The notes below the pieces were generated by a model. It made no database searches. It was not told where the DNA came from and was given only the letters and a program-made list of their open reading frames with translations. DNA of 64,000 bases from Bacteroidota bacterium. Lineage in GTDB: Bacteria > Bacteroidota > Bacteroidia > 2-12-FULL-35-15. How positions within the stretch are numbered: position 1 is the first letter of the stretch; every line of letters starts with the position of its first letter. A program made the translations under genes and the position numbers. The DNA lies in assembly GCA_016707685.1 (NCBI GenBank), contig JADJHE010000007.1, forward strand, positions 1 through 64,000. The letters are read 5' to 3'. Positions 27,097 through 35,650 of this stretch are shown here, piece by piece.

Positions 27097-27123
27097 CACG
27101 TTTCTATCTGTTAATCGTTATTC

Positions 27124-27900
27124 TTAGAACCACTTTTTACCCCAAATGATTTTCAGGTAAAGTTGAATATAAACTTGTTGATTTTTAGTATGAGCCATCA
27201 TTGGCAATTTCCAAGGATAGGCATCTACAACAGCTCCTGTTTCAATTGCTTTGATTTTATTGTATCGGTCGGCATACTCAAAACTAAATGCAATTTTTGC
27301 ATACAGTCCAGGATGAATGGTTGTTTTATCCATTCCTCTGAAGAAGGATGCTTTGCCATAAATGTTCGAAATAGTATCGTTGTATGTTCCTGGAACATAA
27401 CGTTCTGTTGCAATGGTTGGCGTTTCCAAAGTGCCACGTCTGTAAATAACTTCTAGATAGGTTGGTTTTGCAAATGTTAAATCAAGTCCTACAAAATAGG
27501 AGAAGCGTATTTCTACACTTTTTTTATCGCTTTTTTGGTACAATGCATTTTGAAAACCAACACCTGGTCGGATAATTAAAAATGAATTCAACTTTCCGTA
27601 AACAAATCCTTTGGCATTATCATAAACAGGATTTACACTTTTTACTTCTTTTGGATGCTTGAAATTTTGTATTTCAACTTCAAGCATTCTTTTTCGGTTA
27701 GCATTTACATGTTGCCCTCTGCGGTACGATAATCCAATTCCGCCTGCAGTATGAATGTACAAACCAATGGTAGATTCATTTTTGTACAATACATTTACAT
27801 CTTCGCCATTGTCGAGGCGTGTTTGATCATCTTTCAACTGAGCAAATGCTCCAAATGAAGACATTAAAATAAGAAGAAAAGCAAGAATGTGTTTGTACAT
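27124..27900 (-). CDS. Predicted outer-membrane protein, unknown family
   Basis: I start at ATG 27900 (MYKHILAFLLILMSS, signal peptide ending GAFAQ) rather than at the longer frame, giving 258 residues. The body has beta-strand alternation: IGLYIHTAGGIGLSYRRGQ, LNSFLIIRPGVGFQNALYQ, VEIRFSYFVGLDLTFAKPTYL and HPGLYAKIAFSFEY. It ends QQVYIQLYLKIIWGKKWF, an aromatic C-terminus fitting a barrel. I recall similar proteins in Bacteroidota annotated only as hypothetical. It lies 28 bases before lipA on the same strand. Confidence 0.65.
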   Translation of the reverse strand: MYKHILAFLLILMSSFGAFAQLKDDQTRLDNGEDVNVLYKNESTIGLYIHTAGGIGLSYRRGQHVNANRKRMLEVEIQNFKHPKEVKSVNPVYDNAKGFVYGKLNSFLIIRPGVGFQNALYQKSDKKSVEIRFSYFVGLDLTFAKPTYLEVIYRRGTLETPTIATERYVPGTYNDTISNIYGKASFFRGMDKTTIHPGLYAKIAFSFEYADRYNKIKAIETGAVVDAYPWKLPMMAHTKNQQVYIQLYLKIIWGKKWF

Positions 27901-27968
27901 TATATTACCTTTGTTACAATTACAAATGTAATTATAAAAACGCAAAAATCCTTAAATTGTTTTGTCAA

Positions 27969-28373
27969 ATGGCAACATCAAAAATAACGTATACTGGTAA
28001 TTTAAGAACACAGGCCGTTCATTTGCAGTCGGGTAATACCATCATTACCGATGCTCCAACGGATAATAACGGAAAAGGCGAAGCTTTTTCGCCTACCGAT
28101 TTATTAGCAACATCACTGGGCTGTTGTATGCTTACAATCATGGGAATTGTGGCCGATAGACATTCAATTAATATAGAAGGAACTACTGTAGAAATTACGA
28201 AGAACATGGAGTCAAATCCTAGACGAGTAGGGGAGATTGTGGTGGTGTTTACAATGCCAAAGAATAATTTTTCGGACAAGGATAAAGACTTATTGGAGCA
28301 TGCTGCTCATACGTGTCCTGTAGCAAAAAGCTTAAGTGCAGAGTTAAAACAAACGATTGTTTTTAACTATTAA
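27969..28373 (+). CDS. OsmC/Ohr-family peroxiredoxin-like protein
   Basis: Beginning at ATG 27969 (MATSKITYTGNLRTQ), the 134-residue protein shows GEAFSPTDLLATSLGCCMLT with the first redox Cys pair and HAAHTCPVAKSLS with the second Cys, the OsmC pattern for thiol-dependent reduction of organic hydroperoxides. The upstream TTG codons are less likely starts. It overlaps the convergent ytxJ gene by 11 bases at the stops. Confidence 0.88.
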   Translation: MATSKITYTGNLRTQAVHLQSGNTIITDAPTDNNGKGEAFSPTDLLATSLGCCMLTIMGIVADRHSINIEGTTVEITKNMESNPRRVGEIVVVFTMPKNNFSDKDKDLLEHAAHTCPVAKSLSAELKQTIVFNY

Positions 28374-28710
28374 GTGCTTTTTCGATATCAGCAACATTGA
28401 TATCGGAATGGGAAGCATGGTAAATGCATTTACCATCTTTTATAACTAATACTTGGGGCGACTCGTGTTCAACAGCAAATTTGTCGGCAATGAGACTGGA
28501 AATAGGGCGGTAATTTAACAAGTCCAGATAATAAGCAGGTGCTTTTTCTTGGTCAAGCGACCAACCTCTTTCGAAGCGAGAAAGAGCCATTGAACTGATA
28601 GAACAGCGTGTGCTGTGTTTAAATAGAACAACTCCTTTAATCGTTGGATTAAAGGAGTTGTTCTGTATTTCTTCTAATTGGCTTTCGTTAACAAGTTTCA
28701 ACCAATTCAT
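28363..28710 (-). CDS. ytxJ: YtxJ, bacillithiol-system redox protein
   Basis: Starting at ATG 28710 (MNWLKLVNESQLEEI) gives 115 residues. The key block is VVLFKHSTRCSISSMALSRF, where TRCS is the single-Cys thioredoxin-fold active site of the YtxJ family, and ESPQVLVIKDGKCIYHASH follows. YtxJ proteins are proposed monothiol bacilliredoxins acting on bacillithiolated proteins, so the organism probably makes bacillithiol. A longer frame upstream overlaps a small lipoprotein gene and is not the start. A perfect 18-bp inverted repeat (28625-28664) lies within its codons 16-29. Two tiny lipoprotein genes precede it. Confidence 0.88.
   Translation of the reverse strand: MNWLKLVNESQLEEIQNNSFNPTIKGVVLFKHSTRCSISSMALSRFERGWSLDQEKAPAYYLDLLNYRPISSLIADKFAVEHESPQVLVIKDGKCIYHASHSDINVADIEKALNS
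28625..28664. repeat. Perfect 18-bp inverted repeat inside ytxJ
   Basis: AGAACAACTCCTTTAATC (28625-28642) and GATTAAAGGAGTTGTTCT (28647-28664) are exact reverse complements around a four-base GTTG loop. It encodes residues 16-29 of YtxJ, immediately before the active-site TRCS. There is no T-run directly after it on the coding strand, so it does not look like an ordinary terminator. Confidence 0.9.
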
Positions 28711-28720
28711 ACTAGGAATA

Positions 28721-28852
28721 TTAAATAGATTTCGCTGATTGAGAAGGCGTGTTTGCTTTTGAATAAGCTGCACATCCACCATGCGATTTACAAGATGAAA
28801 CAAACAACGAAGTAAGTAAGATAATTGCTAAAAGAGAGGCTGTTTTTTTCAT
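28721..28852 (-). CDS. Tiny lipoprotein with CKSHGGCAAY motif
   Basis: A 43-residue frame starts ATG 28852: MKKTASLLAIILLTS, then LFVSSCKSHGGCAAYSK, ending SQSAKSI. The hydrophobic stretch and SSC make a lipobox, so the mature peptide is only about 22 residues. A second gene 24 bases upstream encodes the same architecture with CRSHERCAAY. The shared Cys-x-Ser-His-x-x-Cys-Ala-Ala-Tyr pattern puts a lipidated Cys, a His and a free Cys close together. ytxJ starts 10 bases downstream. Function unknown; redox or metal binding is a guess from residues and context. Confidence 0.8.
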   Translation of the reverse strand: MKKTASLLAIILLTSLFVSSCKSHGGCAAYSKANTPSQSAKSI

Positions 28853-28876
28853 CGAGTAAAAGTATAAATTAAATTA

Positions 28877-29029
28877 TTAGATTGCTTTTTCAGTTTTATC
28901 TGTAAAAGATTTTCCAGTGTCAATTTTGTTGATTTTACCATATGCAGCACAACGTTCGTGACTACGGCAGGAGGTTAAGAGTGAACCTACAAAAACAACT
29001 GATAATGTAAATAGTGCAATTTTTTTCAT
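28877..29029 (-). CDS. Tiny lipoprotein with CRSHERCAAY motif
   Basis: A 50-residue frame starts ATG 29029: MKKIALFTLSVVFVGSLL, then TSCRSHERCAAYGKI, ending FTDKTEKAI. The lipobox is LLTSC. It is a paralogue-like partner of the gene at 28721-28852 and shares its Cys-x-Ser-His-x-x-Cys-Ala-Ala-Tyr core. The three genes (two lipoproteins, then ytxJ) are spaced by 24 and 10 bases and are probably one transcript. I recall similar short proteins scattered in Bacteroidota as hypotheticals. Confidence 0.8.
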   Translation of the reverse strand: MKKIALFTLSVVFVGSLLTSCRSHERCAAYGKINKIDTGKSFTDKTEKAI

Positions 29030-29183
29030 GTTTTTCTGTTAAAAAGGTTTAGAGAAAATCTTTTTTAGATTCACAAAATTACAATTATTCTTGATTTTTG
29101 CAAGTCCAACAAGAACTATTTTTTACACAATATTGAAAATAATTGATTTTTAGGTCTATTTTTGAAGGCATAAGCCTAAAAAA

Positions 29184-29858
29184 ATGAGTGATATAATGAT
29201 TGATGAGAGTTGGAAGGCTCTTCTATCCGAGCAGTTTAAAGCACCTTATTTTAATGAATTGAAACAATTTTTAGTTCAGGAAAAAAAGCAGTTTTTGATA
29301 TACCCTCCCGGGCCTCAAATTTTTTCGGCATTCAACCGTACTCCATTTTCAAAGGTAAAAGTGGTCATTATTGGTCAGGATCCCTATCATGGACCAGGGC
29401 AAGCAAATGGTTTATGCTTTTCTGTTGCTGAAGGAATAAAAAGTCCGCCTTCCTTAAAAAACATATTTAAAGAGCTAAATACAGATTTAGGCATTCCAAT
29501 TCCCTATTCGGGAAATTTGGAGCCTTGGGCCGATCAAGGTGTGTTGTTATTAAATGCGGTGCTCACTGTTCGTGCAAACACACCTGGATCCCATCAAAAA
29601 AAAGGGTGGGAAACATTTACAGATGCTGTTATTAAAGCCATTTCGGATAATAAAAAAGGCGTGGTGTTTTTGTTGTGGGGGAATTTTGCGCACACAAAAG
29701 AAGCATTGATTAACGATAAAAAACATTTTATTTTAAAAGCAGCACATCCATCGCCATTGGCTCGTGGAGCATTTTTTGGCTGTAAACATTTTTCTAAAAC
29801 CAATCGCATTTTAGAAACCGAAAGCATTGCTCCCATCGACTGGAGAATTGAGAAATAG
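29184..29858 (+). CDS. ung: Uracil-DNA glycosylase
   Basis: This family 1 enzyme removes uracil from DNA in base-excision repair. Motifs: VVIIGQDPYHGPGQANGLCF (water-activating Asp), SPPSLKNIFKELNTDL, WADQGVLLLNAVLTV, FLLWGNFAHTKEALI and AAHPSPLARGAFFGCKHFS (catalytic His, intercalation loop). Length 224 is normal. Start ATG 29184, with a second in-frame ATG at 29196. Confidence 0.97.
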   Translation: MSDIMIDESWKALLSEQFKAPYFNELKQFLVQEKKQFLIYPPGPQIFSAFNRTPFSKVKVVIIGQDPYHGPGQANGLCFSVAEGIKSPPSLKNIFKELNTDLGIPIPYSGNLEPWADQGVLLLNAVLTVRANTPGSHQKKGWETFTDAVIKAISDNKKGVVFLLWGNFAHTKEALINDKKHFILKAAHPSPLARGAFFGCKHFSKTNRILETESIAPIDWRIEK

Positions 29859-29890
29859 AAAAGCCCGTTGTTCATCGAACAAACGGGCAA
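29859..29890 (-). terminator. Hairpin between ung and the T9SS hydrolase, probable terminator
   Basis: GCCCGTTGTTC and GAACAAACGGGC pair with one mismatch around a short loop (29863-29888). Read on the minus strand it is followed by CTTTTCTATTT, so it fits termination of the hydrolase gene better than of ung. Confidence 0.6.
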
Positions 29891-29912
29891 TTCATCCCCA
29901 ACAAAAAATCGT

Positions 29913-31292
29913 TTACTTTTTAATAATCTTTTCGGTATAGCTTATGTTTTCGTTTTTTATTTCCAAGAAATAAATTCCAGAACGTAGCTCATTCAATTCA
30001 ATTTTTTCTGCCTTTAAATTGTTTGCTGTAAAGGATATATTCTTTTCAATTACAATTTGTCCCATGATGTTGCGTAAACGAATCACATTGTTTTCATCTT
30101 GCTTAGGCGAATAATTGATAACAATAAAATCGTTTGCCGGATTAGGATAAATAGAAAGATTATTGCTAATTGTGTTTGCATATAAACCAGTAATCGAAAT
30201 GTTGATTGTGTTTGATGGGTATGGGCAAGTATTGTAATACGTTACTTCCACATAATAATTACCCGATTGGGTAGCTGTGTATGTTTGTGATGTAGCACCC
30301 GATATGATGTTCCCATTCAAATACCATTGGTAAGTGGTACCAGGTGTTGATTGCAACACAACTCCACTTTGATTGATTACGGGATTGCTAATGGTGCAAC
30401 CTTGTGTACTTGTAACTCTATTTGAACTTGCTAATGAATCATTGAAAACATTCCAAGCATTGCAATTGTCTTTTAAATAATATTCAAACCAAAGTTTTGT
30501 AAAATCCGAAACAACATCTTTTTGTTCAGCACCAGAAATTGCTGGTTGAGGTGAACAGGTTGTTTGACCGAAGGAGCAATTGAAATTATAATTTGCAAAT
30601 TCACAATGTGCTGCACCTGTTATACTAAGGTATGTTTTACAAGCCGATGCAAGTGAGTCATACATTTTTACTTGATGGTCGGCAGGAGGTGCCACACAAT
30701 CATTTGCAGCGGCAATTACTAAACTTGGAACTGTTACATTTTGTGCTGCTGTTATAGAAGAAGGATTTGTGTTTGCAGCTGCAAAGGTTACCATGGTAGT
30801 AATGGTTGTATTGTTTTTTGCTGCTAAAAAAGAACTTCCACCGCCCATTGAATGGCCCATAATGGCCGATTTAGTATTGATGAAGTTGAAAAATGGTGAA
30901 GAAGCATTCGTGCTTTCACTTTGTAGCTTTGTAACTAAAAATGCTAAGTCTTTTCCAAATGCATCATGGTCTGGTGCTGGAAGCAAACTTCCTTCTGTGC
31001 GTGGAAAAGCTATAATATATCCTTGTGGTACTAAATCTTCCCAAATGTTTTGATAAGCATCCCAAGCCATTGCAAATCCATGTCCGAAAACGATGATTGG
31101 GAAACTTCCTGTTTCTACTGCTACGTTGTTTCCTGCTGTGGCAGCTGGGTAATAAATCTCCGTTTGAATATTTCTGTTCCCACGTGCAGGGTCCTGATAG
31201 GTAATTTGTCGGTGACCGATTGGATAAGTTTGTGCAATTGCACTCGTTATTACAAGCATAAATGCTAAAAAAAACAGATTAGATAGTTTCAT
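29913..31292 (-). CDS. Secreted alpha/beta hydrolase (chlorophyllase/PAF-acetylhydrolase-like) with T9SS sorting domain
   Basis: This 459-residue protein has a signal peptide (VITSAIAQT). Residues about 25-280 form an alpha/beta hydrolase: FPIIVFGHGFAMAWDAYQ, the nucleophile elbow SAIMGHSMGGGSSFLAA, VPSLVIAAANDCVAPP (acid region) and TGAAHCEFANY (catalytic His). A short Ig-like segment (TTYQWYLNGNIISGATSQTY) precedes a C-terminal T9SS sorting domain: LSIYPNPANDFIVINY, RLRNIMGQIVIEKN, SGIYFLEIKN and YTEKIIKK. It should reach the cell surface or medium through the secretion system encoded at 36353-44257. The substrate, an ester or lipid, is unknown. Confidence 0.85.
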   Translation of the reverse strand: MKLSNLFFLAFMLVITSAIAQTYPIGHRQITYQDPARGNRNIQTEIYYPAATAGNNVAVETGSFPIIVFGHGFAMAWDAYQNIWEDLVPQGYIIAFPRTEGSLLPAPDHDAFGKDLAFLVTKLQSESTNASSPFFNFINTKSAIMGHSMGGGSSFLAAKNNTTITTMVTFAAANTNPSSITAAQNVTVPSLVIAAANDCVAPPADHQVKMYDSLASACKTYLSITGAAHCEFANYNFNCSFGQTTCSPQPAISGAEQKDVVSDFTKLWFEYYLKDNCNAWNVFNDSLASSNRVTSTQGCTISNPVINQSGVVLQSTPGTTYQWYLNGNIISGATSQTYTATQSGNYYVEVTYYNTCPYPSNTINISITGLYANTISNNLSIYPNPANDFIVINYSPKQDENNVIRLRNIMGQIVIEKNISFTANNLKAEKIELNELRSGIYFLEIKNENISYTEKIIKK

Positions 31293-31614
31293 TTGCTTTG
31301 GGGTTTAAATTATTTACACAAATGTAAAAGGTCGTTTTAGCCAATCCAATTCCAATTATGCCCCTATTAATCAGACATTTTTTGTTTGTGTAAAAACGGC
31401 TGCAACCATTATCCAATAACATAATTGGAACTTTTTAGTATTGGATTAGGTTCGAATATCAGAACCTGCGTTTAATTTTTAAATCGAGATTGGAAGATGT
31501 TGGCTTCTCGATTTTGCAAAAAAAATGTTAATTGAGCGAATAATTAAATAAATGATGATTTTTTATTTATTTTAGGGCTGTATAAATAAATAACAGACTA
31601 CTAAAACCACTATA
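31293..31614. other. Intergenic region with several inverted repeats
   Basis: This 322-base gap separates divergent genes. I see three inverted repeats: TTCCAATTATG (31350-31360) with CATAATTGGAA (31420-31430); AGGTTC (31448-31453) with GAACCT (31462-31467); and AAATCGAGA (31481-31489) with TCTCGATTT (31506-31514). None is followed by a T-run on the plus strand. They could be regulatory leader structure for the gene at 31615. No small ORF convinced me. Confidence 0.5.
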
Positions 31615-33120
31615 ATGTTAAGCATACAAAAAGTTATATTGCTTCTTGATGATTTTCATTTCAATGAGTTCAAAAATCATTTGAAAGAAAATAATGCAGA
31701 ATTACCTTTTCGATTAATATCACAAATTCGTAATGATGAGTGGGAACAAAAAGAGTCGGATGAGTTGTGTAAAGCCGTTTATGGTTCCAAAGATGAAAAG
31801 AGCAAAAAGAAATTTTTTCAATTAGTACATTATACCTTTCGTTTAACTTCTTATTTAAGTAGAAATTATCCTTCTTATTTAACACACAATATTTCTGCAA
31901 TTGAACGATTCATTAATAAAGGCGAGCTTGATAAAGCAAATCGTGTTGCCGAAATATTATTAGATATTGCACATAAAATAGAAGACTTTACAACCTTGAA
32001 TGCTGTGTTGAAGTATTATGCACAGCAAGCACAAATTACTGAAAACAAAAACTCTTCTATTAAATATCATCAACAAATAAATGATGTTCTAAAAAGCGAA
32101 CACATTATTAATCAGATTTACCTTTATATGAGGGAGAATTTGAACTTTAAAGGAAAGAGTGTTCTTTCGGATGCTCAAATGCAAGAGCATTTGAAGTTTT
32201 ATGATTTATACCGCAACAGTAAAACCTTAAGCATTCAGTTTTTAAGTCGTTTTGCTTATTGTCAAACATTAAATTATTTGAACGATGCACACTTTTTTCA
32301 CGATGATATTCTAGATGAATTAAACAAGCTTACCGATGATTTAGAGAAAAATGGTTTTGTGGTATTTTCTTTCTCAGACGATATTCAATTGAATGTAGAT
32401 TATTTGAAATTAAAACATTTAATCTATAAACTCAATAAAGATGAGCTTCAAAAAGAGGCATCTGCTCTAATCAAAAAAAGAGAGCCATTGCGTTTTTGGA
32501 AAAATTATGTGAATACTCCCGAAATTATTTATTTGAGTATTCAGGCAAGTTATTATTTAACACACTACAATCAAGGATACAAACACGACTATTACGAAAA
32601 TTTGCCGAAAGAGATAAAACAGCAAATTGAGTTCAATAAAAATAAATGTGAAGAGATTCTTGCAAAACCAATTTGGGATGAAGGATTGTATGTTCGTTAC
32701 ATTAACCTGAACAGCATTTATTGTGGTTTCCTAATTTTAGGAACCAAAGCCGATGTAAAAAAAGGAGTTGAAAAATTGGAATTGTTGCTTGTAAATTTCC
32801 AACAAATTGCTTTCCAGCGTTTGTACGATGCACTTTTTGCTATTTTAATTACAGGCTATTTTTTCTTGGAAGATCACGAAAGTATTCAAGAATGCTACAA
32901 GCGTTATGAAAAACTTACATCAACTACCAGTAAAAATCTTGAGAACGATTTTACCATTAAATCGGTTTATTATGCTTCTCAATGGATAAATACGAGTAGA
33001 AAACAATATGTTGAGAAGTTTCAAGGAGTGTTGGACAAAGTTCGTGAAAACGATAAATTGCAGCATTTACGTGCTTCTATCGAAGATATTGGCTCCTATT
33101 TTCAAATCCCAGTTAAATAA
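31615..33120 (+). CDS. Uncharacterised 501-residue helical protein
   Basis: I do not recognise this protein. It starts MLSIQKVILLLDDFHFNEF at ATG 31615, has no signal peptide or membrane segment, and is helical throughout with alternating charged and aromatic residues. Phrases such as FTTLNAVLKYYAQQAQITENK, SIQFLSRFAYCQTLNYLND and YDALFAILITGYFFLEDHES have the paired-helix feel of TPR-like solenoids, without a clean consensus. The end is ASIEDIGSYFQIPVK. It is probably cytoplasmic and may be a scaffold. It precedes yidC by 71 bases, with a promoter box between, so it is likely a separate unit. Confidence 0.7.
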   Translation: MLSIQKVILLLDDFHFNEFKNHLKENNAELPFRLISQIRNDEWEQKESDELCKAVYGSKDEKSKKKFFQLVHYTFRLTSYLSRNYPSYLTHNISAIERFINKGELDKANRVAEILLDIAHKIEDFTTLNAVLKYYAQQAQITENKNSSIKYHQQINDVLKSEHIINQIYLYMRENLNFKGKSVLSDAQMQEHLKFYDLYRNSKTLSIQFLSRFAYCQTLNYLNDAHFFHDDILDELNKLTDDLEKNGFVVFSFSDDIQLNVDYLKLKHLIYKLNKDELQKEASALIKKREPLRFWKNYVNTPEIIYLSIQASYYLTHYNQGYKHDYYENLPKEIKQQIEFNKNKCEEILAKPIWDEGLYVRYINLNSIYCGFLILGTKADVKKGVEKLELLLVNFQQIAFQRLYDALFAILITGYFFLEDHESIQECYKRYEKLTSTTSKNLENDFTIKSVYYASQWINTSRKQYVEKFQGVLDKVRENDKLQHLRASIEDIGSYFQIPVK

Positions 33121-33162
33121 TTTCTATTTAAGTTTTTAGAGGCTGATAGCGTTAATTTTTAT

Positions 33163-33170
33163 TATCTTTG
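33163..33170 (+). promoter_or_regulatory. Promoter -7 box for yidC (TATCTTTG)
   Basis: TATCTTTG followed by CGCC is a strong match to the Bacteroidota -7 box, 21 bases before the yidC ATG. No TTG occurs at the canonical upstream spacing. Confidence 0.5.
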
Positions 33171-33191
33171 CGCCCTAAATTTTAGCGTAAA

Positions 33192-35072
33192 ATGGATAAA
33201 AATTCGATACTGGGTCTATTATTAATTGGAGGAATTCTAATTGGTTGGTTGGTAATGTCACAGCCAAGTAAAGAGGAATTAGCATTGCAACAACGTGCTG
33301 CTGATTCATTAGTAAACTACGAACAGGCTCAAAAAACACTTGCCGAAGCTGCTGCAAAAACAGCACTTACCAAAACAGTTCAAGCTACTGCTGCTATTCC
33401 TGATAGCTTAATGAATTCCGATTCTGTTAAAGCAATTATTAAAAAACAAGCATTCGGTGCTTTTGCTCAAGCTGCCGCAGGAACAAACAAATTAATCACA
33501 CTCGAAAACGATGTGTTGAAAATGAATCTTTCTTCAAAAGGAGGACGCGTTGCTTCAGTAGAATTAAAAAATTATAAAACATTTGATGGCAAACCTCTGA
33601 CTTTATTTTATGCCGATTCATCTGCTCAAAATTTATCCTTTACTGCAAATTCATTAAAAATTAATACCGATTCATTGTACTTTACAAATGATGTAGAAGG
33701 ATTTACTGTTGCTGGTGATCAATCAAAATCAATTTCATTTAAAGCGTATGCAGGCGATCAATCAAAATACATTGAGTATGTATACACCTTAAAAGGAAAT
33801 GATTATTTAGTAGGTTTTACATTAAATACGGTTGGCTTACAAGATGTAATTGCTGCGAGTACAAAAAAGTTGGAATTGAATTGGGAAATGAAATTGCCTA
33901 AACAAGAACTTCATACCGAAACACAACAAAATGCTTCCACTATTTATTATATGAATGGAGAAGAAGAGGTTGATAAGTTGAGTGAAGCAAGTGATGAAAA
34001 AGTTGTAATGCCAACTAAAACAAAATGGATTGGTTTTAAGCAACAATTTTTTACTTCGGTATTAATTGCTGATAAAGGATTTGAATCTTTAGTAGAATTA
34101 GAAAGCAAAAGAATTCAAGGCGGACAGTTTACAAAGGAATATGCTGCAAACATGGCTATCCCATACACACATGCTGCATCCGAAAGTTTTCCAATGAAGT
34201 TTTATTTTGGTCCAAACCATTACCAAACATTAAAAGGCTATGATTTAGGATTGGAAAAACAAATCAATCTTGGATGGAAAATATTTGGATGGATGAACCG
34301 CTTTTTAGTGATTCCAATATTCAATGTGCTTGATAATATGAATTTGAATTATGGTATTATCATTTTGATTCTTACCATTATCATTAAATTATTGTTATTG
34401 CCAATTGCTTACAAAACGGTTCTTTCTTCGGCTAAAATGAAGGTGTTGAAACCAGAGATTGATGCTTTGAATGAAAAATACAAAGATGGTGATGCAATGC
34501 AAAAACAACAAGCAACCATGGCATTGTACAAACAAGCAGGTGTAAACCCAATGGCGGGTTGTATTCCAGTGTTGTTGCAAATGCCAATTTTGATTGCCTT
34601 GTTTAACTTTTTCCCAGCATCCATCGAAATGCGTCAACAAGGGTTCTTGTGGGCAAACGATTTATCAACTTATGATTCGGTTTACGACTTTGGATTCAGT
34701 ATTCCTTGGTATGGTGATCACGTGAGTTTATTTGCCTTATTAATGACTGCATCTACATTGTTGTATACATGGAGCAACAGTCAATTGATGGGTAACACCA
34801 ATCAAATGCCTGGAATGAAATGGATGATGTATTTAATGCCAATATTATTCTTAGGATTCTTGAATAACTATTCAGCTGGATTGAGCTGGTATTATTTCTT
34901 AGCAAATATGTTCACATTTGGACAAACATGGGTGATGCAAAAATTTGTAATTGACCACGATGCATTGCACCGCAAAATCCAAGAGAATAAATTAAAACCG
35001 AAAAAGGTATCTAAGTTTCAGCAACGCCTCGAGGAAATGGCGAAGCAACAACAACAAGGAAAGAAAAAATAA
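33192..35072 (+). CDS. yidC: Membrane protein insertase YidC
   Basis: This 626-residue protein inserts and folds inner-membrane proteins, alone or with Sec. The N-terminal membrane segment (ILGLLLIGGILIGWLVM) is followed by a large periplasmic beta-domain with SKGGRVASVELKNYKTFDG. The conserved C-terminal five-helix core starts near LNYGIIILILTIIIKLLLLP, then YKTVLSSAKMKVLKPEIDAL, YKQAGVNPMAGCIPVLLQMP and WYYFLANMFTFGQTWVMQKF. It has a basic, Gln/Lys-rich tail. Start ATG 33192. The gene is uninterrupted and is closed by a strong terminator. Confidence 0.97.
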   Translation: MDKNSILGLLLIGGILIGWLVMSQPSKEELALQQRAADSLVNYEQAQKTLAEAAAKTALTKTVQATAAIPDSLMNSDSVKAIIKKQAFGAFAQAAAGTNKLITLENDVLKMNLSSKGGRVASVELKNYKTFDGKPLTLFYADSSAQNLSFTANSLKINTDSLYFTNDVEGFTVAGDQSKSISFKAYAGDQSKYIEYVYTLKGNDYLVGFTLNTVGLQDVIAASTKKLELNWEMKLPKQELHTETQQNASTIYYMNGEEEVDKLSEASDEKVVMPTKTKWIGFKQQFFTSVLIADKGFESLVELESKRIQGGQFTKEYAANMAIPYTHAASESFPMKFYFGPNHYQTLKGYDLGLEKQINLGWKIFGWMNRFLVIPIFNVLDNMNLNYGIIILILTIIIKLLLLPIAYKTVLSSAKMKVLKPEIDALNEKYKDGDAMQKQQATMALYKQAGVNPMAGCIPVLLQMPILIALFNFFPASIEMRQQGFLWANDLSTYDSVYDFGFSIPWYGDHVSLFALLMTASTLLYTWSNSQLMGNTNQMPGMKWMMYLMPILFLGFLNNYSAGLSWYYFLANMFTFGQTWVMQKFVIDHDALHRKIQENKLKPKKVSKFQQRLEEMAKQQQQGKKK

Positions 35073-35085
35073 AAGATTATAAAAT

Positions 35086-35119
35086 AAAAAAGGGCTGATG
35101 AAATCAGCCCTTTTTTATT
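35086..35119. terminator. Bidirectional rho-independent terminator
   Basis: AAAAAAGGGCTGAT and ATCAGCCCTTTTTT pair around GAA, with A- and T-runs on both sides. It lies between yidC (+) and the convergent GrpB gene (-). Confidence 0.92.
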
Positions 35120-35152
35120 TTATAATACGAGATCTCATCTATATACTAATGT

Positions 35153-35650
35153 TTATTTGTTCTCTTGTTTTGCTCGTTCTTCAATAGCTTTTATAAATGC
35201 TGTCTTCGCTCCAGCATATTCATTTCCGTCTATCCAGTCTTTCTGAGCAAGTTGTCTTTTTAATGAAGCATATTCATCTTTAATACGTTCATTTTTTCTT
35301 AAAAAATCACGAAACAATAGATGCCGTTCCCAAAATTTTCCACCGCTCTGTACCATGTGAATGTGAAAACCAGCTTTTTTAAAATACCGCCTTTCTGGAA
35401 TTAGTGTAGTATACTGTTCTACGTATTCGTAGTTAAGAGCAACAATTTTATGTACTAATTCATCTGCAAGTTTAAAGTTGTCGAGCCCACAAAGTATATC
35501 AATAATGGGCTTAGCACACAGGTTTTTAATTGAAGTACTTCCAATATGCTCAATTTGGGCAGTAAGAGGTAAGACCGATTCTAGAAGCGACTTCTCTTTT
35601 AGAAAAATGTTGTGCCAGTTGGGATTGTATTCAGATAACTCTATTTTCAT
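35153..35650 (-). CDS. GrpB/UPF0157 family nucleotidyltransferase-like protein
   Basis: This 165-residue protein has IELSEYNPNWHNIFLKEKS, AQIEHIGSTSIKNLCAKPII with the nucleotidyltransferase-fold Gly-Ser, ILCGLDN and HIHMVQSGGKFWERHLLFRD. This is the GrpB (UPF0157) family, a fold related to nucleotidyltransferases with no firm biochemical role; it is sometimes fused to CoaE kinases. Its ATG follows directly on the stop codon of the upstream DUF6624 gene, so the pair is co-transcribed. Confidence 0.9.
   Translation of the reverse strand: MKIELSEYNPNWHNIFLKEKSLLESVLPLTAQIEHIGSTSIKNLCAKPIIDILCGLDNFKLADELVHKIVALNYEYVEQYTTLIPERRYFKKAGFHIHMVQSGGKFWERHLLFRDFLRKNERIKDEYASLKRQLAQKDWIDGNEYAGAKTAFIKAIEERAKQENK

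Noticed and set aside
28711..28803. N-terminal extension of YtxJ
   Set aside because: The extension is not family-like and overlaps the tiny lipoprotein gene in another frame; the ATG at 28710 starts the conserved sequence.
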